From NCBI GenBank assembly GCA_910586215.1, contig CAJUGH010000008.1, forward strand, positions 1-64,000: a DNA stretch of 64,000 nt, read 5' to 3'. A model generated the notes under the pieces. The model did not search any database. It saw nothing but the letters and a program-made list of their open reading frames with translations, and was not told the origin of the DNA. This DNA is from an uncultured Acetatifactor sp. (GTDB lineage: Bacteria > Bacillota > Clostridia > Lachnospirales > Lachnospiraceae). Made by a program: the position numbers and the translations under genes. Below are positions 24,523 through 35,100 of the stretch, piece by piece. The first letter of the stretch is position 1. Each line of letters begins with the position of its first letter.

Positions 24523-24903
24523 ATGGCACAGCAGATATCCGACTCCGAACTGGAACTGATGAAAATCGTATGGGCAAACGGCGGTACAGCCCTCTACGCC
24601 CATATTATGGAAGAACTCACAAGGCTGGGGTACACCTGGCAGAAGAACACGGTCATCACCCTTCTGTCCCGGCTGGTGGAAAAGGGGCTGCTGCGGACCA
24701 GCAAACTGGGCAGGCGCAATGAGTACACCGCCATTGTAACCGAAGCTGCTTACCAGGCGGCCCAGACCCGCACATTCCTGGACAAACTTTACGCGGGCAG
24801 CGCAAAAGGGCTGGTGGCCACCCTGATCCAGACAGATCTGCTCTCTGCCGAAGATTATGCCCAGCTAAAGACTTTCTGGGAGGAAGGGAGGGACGGAGAA
24901 TGA
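24523..24903 (+). CDS. blaI: BlaI/MecI-family repressor
   Basis: 126 residues. Winged helix: ISDSELELMKIVWANGGTAL, then HIMEELTRLGYTWQKNTVIT and LLSRLVEKGLLRTSKLGRRN, the family's DNA-binding part, followed by a dimerisation helix bundle (AAYQAAQTRTFLDKLYAGS and QLKTFWEEG). BlaI-type repressors are inactivated by proteolysis after a cognate BlaR1 sensor is triggered. The stop overlaps the start of the BlaR1-type gene (ATGA), and palindromic operators lie just upstream, so the pair forms an autoregulated two-gene unit. No beta-lactamase gene is nearby; the controlled genes may be elsewhere or the pair may sense another cell wall signal. Confidence 0.92.
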   Translation: MAQQISDSELELMKIVWANGGTALYAHIMEELTRLGYTWQKNTVITLLSRLVEKGLLRTSKLGRRNEYTAIVTEAAYQAAQTRTFLDKLYAGSAKGLVATLIQTDLLSAEDYAQLKTFWEEGRDGE

Positions 24904-26435
24904 ACAGTATCCTAAAAATCCTTCTCTCCCTTTCTGTGTCCGGCTCCCTGCTGATCCTGATCCTGCTGGCAGCAAAGCCCCTGCTTAGGGGCAGATGCAG
25001 CAGACAATTGCAGCATATAATCTGGCTGGTGGTCATTGCCCGCCTGCTCCTGCCCTTTGCCCCCAGGGAAAACCTGGTAAATACAGCATTCGACCTGGCA
25101 TACCAAACAATGCGCCCTGTCCTGGCCCAGTTTTTCCCCCAGGCTGGTGTATCTGCCCCTTTTGCTTTTCCCGTTACAGGAGCCGGGCAGCAGGACAACT
25201 TCGGACAGATTCCCCGGGAATCGGACAAGGATACTCCCTTTCCCAGTTCCAATGCCACAGTAGATTTTTCGGAATACCACGATACAGAGAAGGACAGTCT
25301 GCCCTTCTCCTCCATGTTCCTCCTATTCCTTTCACACCTCTGGCTTGCGTGGCTGCTTCCGGCCTTTTGCCTGGCAGTGTACAAAATTGCGGCTTACCGG
25401 CACTTTGCCAGATATCTGAAGACCAGCGGCAGGGAAGTCTCTGATCCCACCCTGTTAGACCATCTGTCCCTGCTCCAGGCACGGCTGGGTATCAGACGGC
25501 CCGTGGAACTATATACCAACCATACGGTCTCCTCCCCTCTGCTTCTGGGCTGGCGCAGGCCCTGTATCATACTGCCCACCACGGATCTTCCGGAAGAAGA
25601 GATGCACTATACCCTGCTGCATGAACTGACCCACCACAGGCAGCGCCACCTCCCCTATAAATGGCTGGTACAGTTCACCCTGTGCCTGCACTGGTTCAAT
25701 CCCCTGGTCTGGCGTATGAGCCGGGAGATAAACCATGCCGGGGAACTTGCCTGTGACGAGGCTGTAATCCGCACTTTGGATCCCCAGGAACAGCGGGTCT
25801 ACGGCGATACCCTGCTTCACGCTTTCCGGGAAGGCACATACAGCCAGGATTCCCTGGGATCCCTGGCCCTGGGGGAAAGTGCCGCCTTGTTAAAAGAAAG
25901 GTTAGGTGCGATCAAACAATTCCGGAAACCATCCAGAAAGTCTGTGGCCTTTTCCATGATCCTTACCCTGGCCCTGCTGGCAGGGGCCACTGCCACAGGG
26001 GCCTGTGTGGAGACCGCCGATACAGAATTCCCCCTCCTGCGTCCACTGGTGTCCGGGGTTTCCTATATGGAGGATGCCTCCCCGGAAGAACTGGCCGGAA
26101 AATACGTTACGGATGGCAGGACGGATGGTATGGCCGCAGGTAAAACATATACCTATGAAGGAGAAGGCTTTGGTGGGGATTTTGTGATCCAGATCAACGA
26201 GGATGGCTTTTTTAGCTACTATGAGGGCCTGCTCAGCAGCTATCTGGGAGCGGGAACCTGGACATTGGAGGATGATATCCTCGTCCTTTCGGACAATGCA
26301 GAGATGGGACATCCCTTTGTCAATTATTTCCGGCTGGACGGAAAGGATTTGGTCTTTCTCGCTGAGAATTCGAGCAACTTCATATATGTGAAAGTCAAAG
26401 ATGGAGAACGTTTCCTATGTGGCTCGGAAGAGTAG
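24900..26435 (+). CDS. blaR1: BlaR1/MecR1-type M56 sensor protease
   Basis: 511 residues. Transmembrane helices at about 5-25, 38-52 and 138-162, then the M56 zinc protease motif HELTHHRQRH (241-250) and the CDEAV Glu (287), another helix at about 345-362, and an extracytoplasmic C-terminus (about 370-511). This C-terminus lacks the penicillin-binding SxxK domain of classical BlaR1: it is about 140 residues of beta-strands (KYVTDG, GEGFGGDFVIQIN, GTWTLEDDILVLS, FRLDGKDLVFLAE), like a lipocalin-type fold. The signal sensed is thus probably not beta-lactam. Start overlaps the blaI stop by ATGA. Protease call firm, ligand domain unassigned. Confidence 0.88.
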   Translation: MNSILKILLSLSVSGSLLILILLAAKPLLRGRCSRQLQHIIWLVVIARLLLPFAPRENLVNTAFDLAYQTMRPVLAQFFPQAGVSAPFAFPVTGAGQQDNFGQIPRESDKDTPFPSSNATVDFSEYHDTEKDSLPFSSMFLLFLSHLWLAWLLPAFCLAVYKIAAYRHFARYLKTSGREVSDPTLLDHLSLLQARLGIRRPVELYTNHTVSSPLLLGWRRPCIILPTTDLPEEEMHYTLLHELTHHRQRHLPYKWLVQFTLCLHWFNPLVWRMSREINHAGELACDEAVIRTLDPQEQRVYGDTLLHAFREGTYSQDSLGSLALGESAALLKERLGAIKQFRKPSRKSVAFSMILTLALLAGATATGACVETADTEFPLLRPLVSGVSYMEDASPEELAGKYVTDGRTDGMAAGKTYTYEGEGFGGDFVIQINEDGFFSYYEGLLSSYLGAGTWTLEDDILVLSDNAEMGHPFVNYFRLDGKDLVFLAENSSNFIYVKVKDGERFLCGSEE

Positions 26436-26597
26436 AACAGGTGCCCCTGCAAAGATGTTATCCACAAATGTCTGCCCTCGTTGACAAATTGCCAGGATCT
26501 GTTGGTGGTGTTTCCCTGCCTGCATCTGCTATCCTATAGGAAACAGCCGGCCGGCAGGATGCCCGCCCACTGTCAAAGCATAAAAAGGAGCGTATCT

Positions 26598-27224
26598 ATG
26601 AACATAGCAGACAGAATTCAACACTTAAGGAAGACAAAGGGACTGTCCCAGGAGGAACTGGCAGACCAGATCGGCACATCCCGCCAGACCATCTCCAAAT
26701 GGGAGAGCGGGCAGAGCGCCCCTGACCTGGGGAAAATCGTACGGATGAGCGATTTCTTTGAAGTGACCACGGACTACCTTCTCAAGGGCATTGAACCGAA
26801 GCCTGCGGATATACCCCGGAGCGTGAATGCCACCCTCTTTACCATCTTCGGCACTGCCCTAAACTATATCGGCCTGTTTACAGCACTCATGGTGTGGCAT
26901 GAGAAACAGGTATCCAGCTCCGTAGCCATTGGCCTCATCTGCATGGCGGCAGGCTGTGCCATCCACGCCGCAGGACAGGTTCTGGGCAGTGACAGTTCCA
27001 GGCAGTATAGCAGACGGCTTTTTTCCCTCTGCAATGTCTGGGTGCTGCTGCTCATCCCCTATTCCCTGCTGTTCAATTTTATAAGCGGCCATCTGGGCCG
27101 CTACGGAGTTCTCACAGCCCCCATCCCCCTGCTTGGGAATTCCCTTCCCGGATATGGCCTGGGGTGGCTGGTATATCTGGTTCTGAGCCTTGCGGGGACA
27201 TGGCTTTTGAGGAGACGAAATTAA
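26598..27224 (+). CDS. XRE-family regulator with membrane domain
   Basis: 208 residues: an XRE helix-turn-helix (NIADRIQHLRKTKGLSQEEL, ADQIGTSRQTISKWESGQSA, about 2-55), a linker, and four hydrophobic segments from about residue 85 to 205 (ATLFTIFGTALNYIGLF, AIGLICMAAGCAIHAAG, LCNVWVLLLIPYSLLF, YLVLSLAGTWLL). A membrane-tethered DNA-binding protein; many clostridial ones control a linked transporter, which is not evident here. ATG 26598 has AGGAG 9 bases upstream; the longer frame to 26481 is Cys-rich and not plausible. Target unknown. Confidence 0.88.
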   Translation: MNIADRIQHLRKTKGLSQEELADQIGTSRQTISKWESGQSAPDLGKIVRMSDFFEVTTDYLLKGIEPKPADIPRSVNATLFTIFGTALNYIGLFTALMVWHEKQVSSSVAIGLICMAAGCAIHAAGQVLGSDSSRQYSRRLFSLCNVWVLLLIPYSLLFNFISGHLGRYGVLTAPIPLLGNSLPGYGLGWLVYLVLSLAGTWLLRRRN

Positions 27225-27247
27225 CGCGTTATTTTTCAGCAGGATTG

Positions 27248-27277
27248 TTGACTTCCCTCCTGCATAAATGCTATCCT
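27248..27277 (+). promoter_or_regulatory. Sigma-A promoter for the GH105 gene
   Basis: TTGACT (27248-27253), 18-base spacer, TATCCT (27272-27277), 47 bases before the start codon at 27324. Confidence 0.6.
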
Positions 27278-27323
27278 TATCTATGCCAGACAAAAACCTA
27301 CAGACAGGCAGGAGGACACGCTT

Positions 27324-28430
27324 ATGAACATGAACAGACCCTTGCTGGACACAGCAACCCGGATCGCAGATACCATCATGCAGGACAATCCCGGCCTGAT
27401 CGTGACCAAATGGCAGTATGACGTAGGCCTGCTCCTCACGGGCTTCTGGCAGTTATCGGAAGCCACTGGCGACTCAAAATATTACGATTACCTAAAAACC
27501 TATTATGATTATTTCATTCTCCCGGACGGAACCATACGGGATTACAAGTTCCAGGAGAAGAATGTGGATCACTTAAACTGTGGGAAGAATCTCTTCCCCC
27601 TCTATGAAAAGACGGGAGAAGAACGCTTCCTGACCGCAATCTGCCACCTGGGGGAGCAGCTTGAGATCCAGCCCAGGACACAGTCCGGTTCCTTCTGGCA
27701 CAAACAGATCTACCCTGACCAGATCTGGCTGGACGGCCTGTACATGGCCCAGCCCTTCTATGCCGCTTATGCCGGATATTTCCAGAAGGAGGACTGTTAC
27801 GAAGACATCCTCCACCAGTTTTGCACAGCCCGGGAGAAGACCTACGACCCCCGCAGCGGCCTGTACACCCACGCCTGTGATGAGTCCCGGACAGCCTTCT
27901 GGGCAGATCCCCTCACGGGGCGCTCCCTGAACATCTGGGGCCGGGCCGTGGGCTGGTACTCCATGGCCCTGGCAGACACCCTGGACCATATTCCTGCGAA
28001 CAGGACATCCATGCGGGCAGAACTGATCTCCCACCTACAGGAACTGATGGCAGCCGTGGTCCGCTACCAGGATCCCCAGGGGGTCTGGTACCAGGTGCCG
28101 GACAGCCGCCGCAGTGACAATTACCAGGAGTCCACCTGCACCTGCCAGTTCGCCTACACCCTGGAGAAGGGCATCCGCATGGGATACCTGGATCCGGATA
28201 CCTTCCTCCCCCACCTGCAAAAGGCAGTGGATGGCATCCTGCAGGTCTTCCTGCGCCAGGACGGAGAGCGCACCTGCATCGGCAGGGGCTGCGCCGTAGC
28301 GGGCTTAGGCCCCCAGGACAACCCCAGGCGGAATGGAACCCTGGATTACTATTTCAGCGAGCCGATCCGGGACAATGACTACAAAGGCGTGGGACCCTTC
28401 CTGTTGCTAGCTGTAGCGTATGAGGGGTAA
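27324..28430 (+). CDS. GH105 unsaturated uronyl hydrolase (YteR/RhiN-like)
   Basis: 368 residues without signal peptide, forming an alpha/alpha barrel: KWQYDVGLLLTGFWQL, NLFPLYEKTGEERFL, PDQIWLDGLYMAQPFYAAY (catalytic Asp in WLDG), GRAVGWYSMALADTL and the closing DYYFSEPIRDNDYKGVGPF. The enzyme cleaves the unsaturated uronic acid left by pectate or rhamnogalacturonan lyases from oligosaccharides in the cytosol. It stands alone behind its own promoter and ribosome binding site (GGAGG), so uptake genes must be elsewhere. The heparinase-type lyase at 59.7 kb shows the same theme of uronic acid glycan use. GH88 is the alternative; motif order favours GH105. Confidence 0.88.
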   Translation: MNMNRPLLDTATRIADTIMQDNPGLIVTKWQYDVGLLLTGFWQLSEATGDSKYYDYLKTYYDYFILPDGTIRDYKFQEKNVDHLNCGKNLFPLYEKTGEERFLTAICHLGEQLEIQPRTQSGSFWHKQIYPDQIWLDGLYMAQPFYAAYAGYFQKEDCYEDILHQFCTAREKTYDPRSGLYTHACDESRTAFWADPLTGRSLNIWGRAVGWYSMALADTLDHIPANRTSMRAELISHLQELMAAVVRYQDPQGVWYQVPDSRRSDNYQESTCTCQFAYTLEKGIRMGYLDPDTFLPHLQKAVDGILQVFLRQDGERTCIGRGCAVAGLGPQDNPRRNGTLDYYFSEPIRDNDYKGVGPFLLLAVAYEG

Positions 28431-28477
28431 GAAGCGCTGCGGTCTGTGAACTGCCGCTCCTAGGGCATGACAGTTCC

Positions 28478-31400
28478 TTAGAACCTCCCCAGGTGGAAGG
28501 AATACAGGATCTGCTCCTTCACTGGCATTTCATACAGCCGCTCCAGGGCCTCCCTGTAATAATCCAGCTGGGTCTCATAGCGGTTCCACAATTCTTCCAT
28601 GGAGGATACCGCGTCCGTCTTGTAATCCAGCAGCACCAGGCCGTCTTCCTCCACGAAAAACACATCGATGATCCCCTGGATCAGCACGGTCTCCGTATCC
28701 GGGAACTGTTCCCCCAGCCTGTCAGCGGCGATTCCCAGCACAAAGGGCTGTTCCCTGTATAGTCTCTTCTCCCGGCTGGCCCGCCACATACGAAAACCCA
28801 GCCTGCCTGTGAGAAACCGCACCAGCCGCCGTACCTGCACCGCCCCTGCGTATTCCTGACTGAGGCGCCTGCTTGCCACCTCCCGCTCCAGGAATGCGGT
28901 AAGGGCTTCTTCCAGTCTGTCCGGCTGGATCCGGCGGGCATATGCGGTATCATCCTCCGGGAATCCGGTTTCCATACCCTCCAGGGCCTTCTCCACGGTT
29001 TCCCCAAAATCCAGAAGTTCCATGACCCTGTGGTAGGCATTTCCCCGGACAGTCCCTCCCACGGTTTCCTCCTGTCTGCGGAAAGCCGGGATATAGGGCT
29101 GTACCTCCTTCGCCTCAAAGGTGTGGAAAGCCGCCTCATCTCTGTCTGCCATGGCTGCAATCTTCAGTTCTGACACCGTTGTCTTGGTGTATAATCCCTC
29201 CAGGGCCACATACTGGTAGGGTGCTGCCAGGCGCTGCTGCAGGGCAGCAAGTGCCACCGGATCCCCATGAAGGGAAGCCGCCTCCAGCATAGCCCTGCGG
29301 CCTGCCATCCCTATCTGCTCCCCCAACTTCCGGATCTGGCGTCCGTCCTCCCCTGTGAGATACATCTGGATGGAAGTCTGCGCCACAATGGGCAGCAGGA
29401 AATCCAGGAAACTGCCTGCCTCCACAAAGTCCAGATAGGACAGGCTCTTTTGTCCGGCTTCCTGGGCCAGGTTCCACTTGTCCCGGGCATGCTCCAGGCA
29501 GGCCGTCAGGATCAGTTTCTCCCTGGCACGGGTCATGGCCACGTACAGCACCCGCATCTCTTCTGCCAGGCTCTCCTCCCGCATCTTCTTCCCCAGTGTC
29601 ACCCGGCGCAGGGTCTTGTTGCGGATGCGCCTGTCCGGATCCACATAGTCTGCCGCCAGTCCCAGGTCTGTGTCCACCACCAGGGACTGGTTCACATCCT
29701 GCATATTAAACCGCTTGTTCAAGCCTGCCACAAAGGTAATGGGGAATTCCAGACCCTTGCTCTTGTGGATGCTCATGATCCGCACCACATCCGCATTCTC
29801 ATCCAGCAGTCCGGCCTCCCCATCGTCCACATCGTATTTTTCAAGCTGTTCCATATAGCGGATGAAATGGAACAATCCATAGTAACTGGTCTTCTCGAAG
29901 TCCGAGGCCTTGGTCAGCAGCATCTCCACATTGGCCCGGCGCCTGCCACCTGCCGGAAGCGCCGTCACATAGTCCAGGTACCCGGAGTCCATAAGGAGCC
30001 TGGTCAGCAGTTCCCGGATGGGCATGTACACCGTAAGGGCGCGATAGTCCTCTATCTTTTTCAAGAAAGCCTGTATCCTGGCTGCCAGGTGCGGATCTGT
30101 CTCCTGGACACTGGCCGGATCCTCCTCCACAATTTCGGCAAATGCCTGCAGGGCTTCATACAGGGAACCCTCCTTCCGGCCGCTGCGCACCAGGGCGATC
30201 TCCTCCTCGGAAAAGCCCCCGAACAGGGATTTCATCACCCCGAACAGGGGAATGTCCTGGGTGGGATTGTCCAGTACCCGCAGGAACTGCAACAGTTCCT
30301 GGACTTCCGTGGCTGCAAAATATCCCGTCCTGGAGGGAATATGTGCCGGGATCCCTTCCCCTTCCAGCACCTCTTGAAAGGTCTCGTCCCATCCGCTCAC
30401 AGACCGCAGCAGGATCACCATGTCGGAGTATCTGGCGGGACGCAGGGCACCACTTCCTTTGTCCATGACCTGGAAACCTGCCAGCAGCTCCTTGATCCTG
30501 CCTGTCACAGCCAGGGCCTCTGCCTGCTTCTGGTCCAGTTCCTCCCCACTTCCCGGCTTCTCCACCAACAGCAGTTCGCTCTCACAGCCTTCCTGTTCCG
30601 GGTAGGAAGCCCCTGCACGCAGGGCGGCCCCCCCGTCATAATCAATGCCCCCCACTGTCCTGCTCATCAGCCGGGAGAACACATCGTTCACAGCGTCCAC
30701 CACCTGGCGGCGGCTCCGGAAGTTCCTGGACAAATCGATCCTGCAGCAGTTCCCCTCCGGCTGGTATGTATGGTATTTCTCCAGGAACAGTTCCGGCCTT
30801 GCCAGGCGGAATTTGTAGATACTCTGCTTCACATCCCCCACCATGAACCGGTTGAACTGTCCATCCTCCTCCCCGGAGATCGCACTTAAAAGGTACTCCT
30901 GTACCAGGTTGCTGTCCTGGTATTCGTCGATGAGGATCTCTGCAAAATACTGCCTGTATTCCCGGGCCACCAAACTGGGCTGCACCTTCTCCTCCTCCCG
31001 CACCAGCAGGATATCCAGGGCCAGATGCTCCATGTCAGAGAAGTCTATCACCTTCTTCTCCCTCTTTTTCTCCTGCATCCGCCTCCGGAATTCCAGCACC
31101 AGATCCAGGAGGGTATCCACCGGCTCCCGGCAGGCCTTATGCTGGCGCAGGGCCAGGGGCAGGGTAGTGCCAAAGAACTGGTCTGCCAGGCCCTGTATGG
31201 TGTCCTTCACTTCCCCCCGCATCTTCTTGCCCAGTTCCCTCTTGCCCGGCGATACACTGTCATCCTTCTTAGAAGACAGACGGCCAAAAGAAAGGGCACA
31301 CAGCTTCCTCTCAAAGTCCTCCCAGGCTTCACAAGCAGACAGCCCCTCCAATTGTTCCAGTTCCTGATCCACCAGTTCCCCGTACATATAAGGGCCATCT

Positions 31401-32122
31401 GGCATCTGGCACAGGGCCTGCACCCGGCGCAGCTTCTCCACGCAGCCTGCCGTCATCCGCTTCAAGTATCCTGTCAGATACTGCCCCCAGGCGCTTTCCT
31501 CCAGTTCCTCCACTGTCTCCCCGGCATAATTCTCCCTGCACTGTTCCAGCCACTGGTCCGGCCAGGGAAAGCTGGCGGCATACCCGGCCAGGGACAGGAT
31601 ATACCCCTCCAGCACACGCTCCCTGCCTCCGGGGCAGAAGTACTCCACACAATAGCGGAAGGCCTCTCCGCCCTCCTGGAAGGCATCCTCCAGAAGCTCC
31701 CCCAGCACTTCCTGTTCCATGAGCTTCACTTCCCCCTGGTCTGCAATCCGGAAAGCCGGATCCAGCCCCACCTCATGGAAATGGTTCCGCAGCAGGAACA
31801 GGCAGAAACTGTCTATGGTGGTAATCTGGGCATTGTGCAGCAGGGTAGCCTGTCTCTGGATGTGCTCCGAATCCGGCCGTTCCTCCAGCTTTGCCGAGAT
31901 CCCCGCCCCAATGCGCTCCCGCATCTCTGCCGCAGCAGCATTGGTGAAAGTCACAATCAGCAGGCGGTCAATATCCACCGGGTGGGTCTCGTCACAGACC
32001 ATCTGTATGATACGCTCCACCAGAACTGCCGTCTTGCCGCTGCCTGCCGCCGCAGATACCAGGATGTTGCAGTCCCTGGTGTCAATCACTTTCTGCTGCT
32101 CTTCCGTAAATGAAATCGCCAT
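28478..32122 (-). CDS. addA: AddA helicase-nuclease subunit
   Basis: 1214 residues. UvrD-type helicase with Walker A AAAGSGKT (24-31), NAAAAEMRERI and IDEYQDSN motifs and a C-terminal RecB-family nuclease with the active site DYKTD (1166-1170) and a Gln-Tyr after it (YETQLDYY). With AddB it resects double-strand DNA ends up to a Chi site for RecA repair. Length normal. It starts behind GGAAGG and lies 58 bases downstream of addB, one operon. Full length, no breaks seen. The pair replaces RecBCD in Firmicutes; no recC or recD is expected. Confidence 0.95.
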   Translation of the reverse strand: MAISFTEEQQKVIDTRDCNILVSAAAGSGKTAVLVERIIQMVCDETHPVDIDRLLIVTFTNAAAAEMRERIGAGISAKLEERPDSEHIQRQATLLHNAQITTIDSFCLFLLRNHFHEVGLDPAFRIADQGEVKLMEQEVLGELLEDAFQEGGEAFRYCVEYFCPGGRERVLEGYILSLAGYAASFPWPDQWLEQCRENYAGETVEELEESAWGQYLTGYLKRMTAGCVEKLRRVQALCQMPDGPYMYGELVDQELEQLEGLSACEAWEDFERKLCALSFGRLSSKKDDSVSPGKRELGKKMRGEVKDTIQGLADQFFGTTLPLALRQHKACREPVDTLLDLVLEFRRRMQEKKREKKVIDFSDMEHLALDILLVREEEKVQPSLVAREYRQYFAEILIDEYQDSNLVQEYLLSAISGEEDGQFNRFMVGDVKQSIYKFRLARPELFLEKYHTYQPEGNCCRIDLSRNFRSRRQVVDAVNDVFSRLMSRTVGGIDYDGGAALRAGASYPEQEGCESELLLVEKPGSGEELDQKQAEALAVTGRIKELLAGFQVMDKGSGALRPARYSDMVILLRSVSGWDETFQEVLEGEGIPAHIPSRTGYFAATEVQELLQFLRVLDNPTQDIPLFGVMKSLFGGFSEEEIALVRSGRKEGSLYEALQAFAEIVEEDPASVQETDPHLAARIQAFLKKIEDYRALTVYMPIRELLTRLLMDSGYLDYVTALPAGGRRRANVEMLLTKASDFEKTSYYGLFHFIRYMEQLEKYDVDDGEAGLLDENADVVRIMSIHKSKGLEFPITFVAGLNKRFNMQDVNQSLVVDTDLGLAADYVDPDRRIRNKTLRRVTLGKKMREESLAEEMRVLYVAMTRAREKLILTACLEHARDKWNLAQEAGQKSLSYLDFVEAGSFLDFLLPIVAQTSIQMYLTGEDGRQIRKLGEQIGMAGRRAMLEAASLHGDPVALAALQQRLAAPYQYVALEGLYTKTTVSELKIAAMADRDEAAFHTFEAKEVQPYIPAFRRQEETVGGTVRGNAYHRVMELLDFGETVEKALEGMETGFPEDDTAYARRIQPDRLEEALTAFLEREVASRRLSQEYAGAVQVRRLVRFLTGRLGFRMWRASREKRLYREQPFVLGIAADRLGEQFPDTETVLIQGIIDVFFVEEDGLVLLDYKTDAVSSMEELWNRYETQLDYYREALERLYEMPVKEQILYSFHLGRF

Positions 32123-32180
32123 GTGAAATATCCTTCCCTGTTTTTCTGTCTTCCCAATGTCTCTGTCCTATTCCATAGGG

Positions 32181-35100
32181 CTAACCGTCCTGACCTGACC
32201 ATTCGGCTCCTTCTTTGCCTTTATCCCTGGCCCCGTTTTCCCGGATCATCCGCTCCAGCGCCTCCTCCCGGCCCAGATCCTCCAGTGTCCGCTTACTACA
32301 GCCAGGGATCCCAGGTTCGAAACCGCACACCTTCCGGAAATTACAATAGGTACAAGCCTCCTCATTACCCTTCTCATAGGGATTCAAGGTGATCACCCCG
32401 TCCAGGATCTGTCTGCCGATGGATACTACCTTGTGGCTCACATAATCGGACAGTACCTGCAGTTCCTCCCGGCTCATGACACTGGAACGGGCCGAGAAGG
32501 TACCGTCCTTCTTCCTCTCCACCGGAATCACGTCAGACTTGTCTGACATGGTCCCATCCAGCCATTCCACTATCTCCGGCCTGCTGTTCACCACACCATT
32601 CATGCGAAGCTGCCGCTCAATCTGGGCCTTCAGTTCCTCTTCCTCCGGTTCCACGCTGGTCTCCACGGAAGGATCCTCCACATGGTAATAGAGCAGTGCC
32701 GCCGGCACCACCTCCTTGCCTGGATGCTTCTTCCCTTCCAGTTCCATGGCTGCATTCATATACACCACAAGCTGCAACTGCAGTCCATAGTAAAGGGCGG
32801 CAATGTCGAATTTTTCCTTACCCGATTTATAGTCAATGACTTTCACATACACATGGGAGTCATCCTCTGCCACATCAATCCTGTCTATCCGTCCCCGCAG
32901 GGCCATTTTCTCCTGGTCGGACAGTTCTATATGCACACTTTCCAGGTTATCCGCAGAGTGAAAAGACACCTCCACGGCATCGGGAAGAAAGCTCCCCTTT
33001 TTCAGCTGGCTCTGGAGGGTCAGTACCGTCCGGATGAGAATCCGCTCCATGCGGTGTATGGCATAGGCGTTCCGGGCACTGCTGTAGAGCACTGTCTCCC
33101 CATAGGTTGCCGCATAGGCCTCCAAGATATCCCGCACTGCCCCTTTTGCATATTCCTCCGGGAAATCGAACCAAGTATGCCCTGCCTCTGTCAACTTCCC
33201 GGCAAACTGTTCCAGCACTGCATGGTACACATTTCCCATGTCCACGGACTCGAAGGAGAACCCCTCCCTTTCCCGCAGGAGAAGCCCGTATTGCAGGAAA
33301 TGGCGGTAAGCGCAGGCTGCGTATGTCTCCAGCCTGGTGACACTGTTTTCCAGGAAATGGCCGTAAAGTGCCCTGGCCACTGCCGCAGACAGGCCGCTGT
33401 CCTGGTACCTCAAAAAAGCTGCCTTCTCCAGCACCTGCCTCTTGTCCTGTAATGCTTCCGTCCCATAGGCCTGGTAAATGGTAAACAACTCTATCTCCCT
33501 GTCCTGTGGCAGCATCCCTGCCGCATACTCCCTGAGTTCCCTGGCCAGGTATCCGCATCCTTCCCTGGCCGTGACGATTTTCTCCAGGGGACCCTGTAGC
33601 TGGGGATACTCTGTGGAAAGCCCCGGGAACAGCTTCTGCACTGTGTCAATGAGGTAGGATGGACGGATGGATTTCCCGCTGTTGTTGATCTTGGCATAAG
33701 ACAGATACAGCCTGTGGGAAGGCTTCGTCATATTCAAGTACAGGTACAGGCGCTGTATGTACATCTGCTGCCTGGGACTGGGGGCCAGTTCGATCTGGGA
33801 CTGCCGCAGGAACTCCCTGTCCATGTCGGAGATCAATCCTCCCTTGGAAGCATTTTTCGGGATATTCCCGTCATTCACCCCCAGGAAGAACAGGACCTTC
33901 ACCTGCCTTAAGCGGGTGCGCTCCATGTCGCCCACCACCACCCTGTCCACGTTCTGGGGGATGGTACCCACCTGGATCTCCCCGAATCCCGCCTCCAGGA
34001 TATCCGCAAACTCCTGCAGATCTATGGTCTCTTCCCCCAGCAGGCTATATACCTGGTCTAAAAGTTCCATCACCAGACGGTAGATCTGGGCATATTCCCT
34101 GGCCCTGGCAGGTTCCCCCTGGGTCTCGAACCGGGCCTGGTACACTGCCAGCCTGTTCTGCACCTGGTTGCACACCAGAAAATCATAGAGGCTGTCTATA
34201 TATTCCCTCACCGGCTGTTTCGCCTTCATATGGAGCATGTCCACCTGGTCCATAAACCGCTGCCGCAGCCCGTTCAGCTTCTCCAGCGCTTCCTCCTCTT
34301 CTTTTGTACCCTGGGTCTTTCGCACGAACCGGCGGCTGTAGCTGCCGTACCCCCTGATCCCGGTCTGTAGCACATAGTTCTCCAGCAGGTCTACCTCCCC
34401 AGGCTCCAGGCTGGCCAGGCCGCTGCGCAGGTAGTGGAACACCGCCTCGTAGGTAAAATTCTTACAGTACAGTTCCAGGGCGCTCTTTATGAATTCAATC
34501 ATGGGATTCAGCACAATCCCCCTGGTCCTGTCCAGGAAGAAGGGAATCTCCATCTTGGCAAATTCCGTTTCCACATGGGGACCATACCCTTCCAGGTCAC
34601 CCAGGATCACCGCCACATCCCGGTAAGCCAGGTCCTGTTCCCTGATTAGGCGCCGGATCTCCAGGCCGGCCTCATGGACTTCCTCCCTGGGAGTGGTGGC
34701 CTCAAAGAGACGGATGGCTTCCTGGCCAAGGGGCTTCTCCCCCTCTGGTCCGCCTTCCCCGCAGCCTCCCGGCCCGGATGCTTCCCGTTCCCCCCCATAG
34801 GACTTTGTGCCATACCGGAACAGGTTCTGTTCCAGGTATCCCAGGGCAGGAGCCTGATGGAAACGGTGGCAGGGACCGGACAGGAACACATCCTTCCCCC
34901 GGCCTGTCCCAGCTTCCCCGGCCAGCTTCTGCAGGTCTGCCACAGTCTTCTTGCCCAGATGGAATAGTCTCTGTTCCCCGTCCGGCCGGTAGGGATCCTC
35001 CCCCAGGCCCATGGTCACAGTTACAATCACTTCCCCGCACAGACCCATCAAGCCCTGGATCACCCGGTTCTGTATGGGAGTAAATCCCGTAAAACCATCA

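Noticed and set aside
24900..26435. Beta-lactam sensor
   Set aside because: The penicillin-binding SxxK domain of classical BlaR1 is missing and no beta-lactamase gene is near.
29267..30889. 540-codon open frame on the plus strand
   Set aside because: Lies wholly antisense to addA, has no ribosome binding site, and composition (Pro, Leu, His rich) is typical of a shadow frame in GC-rich coding DNA.
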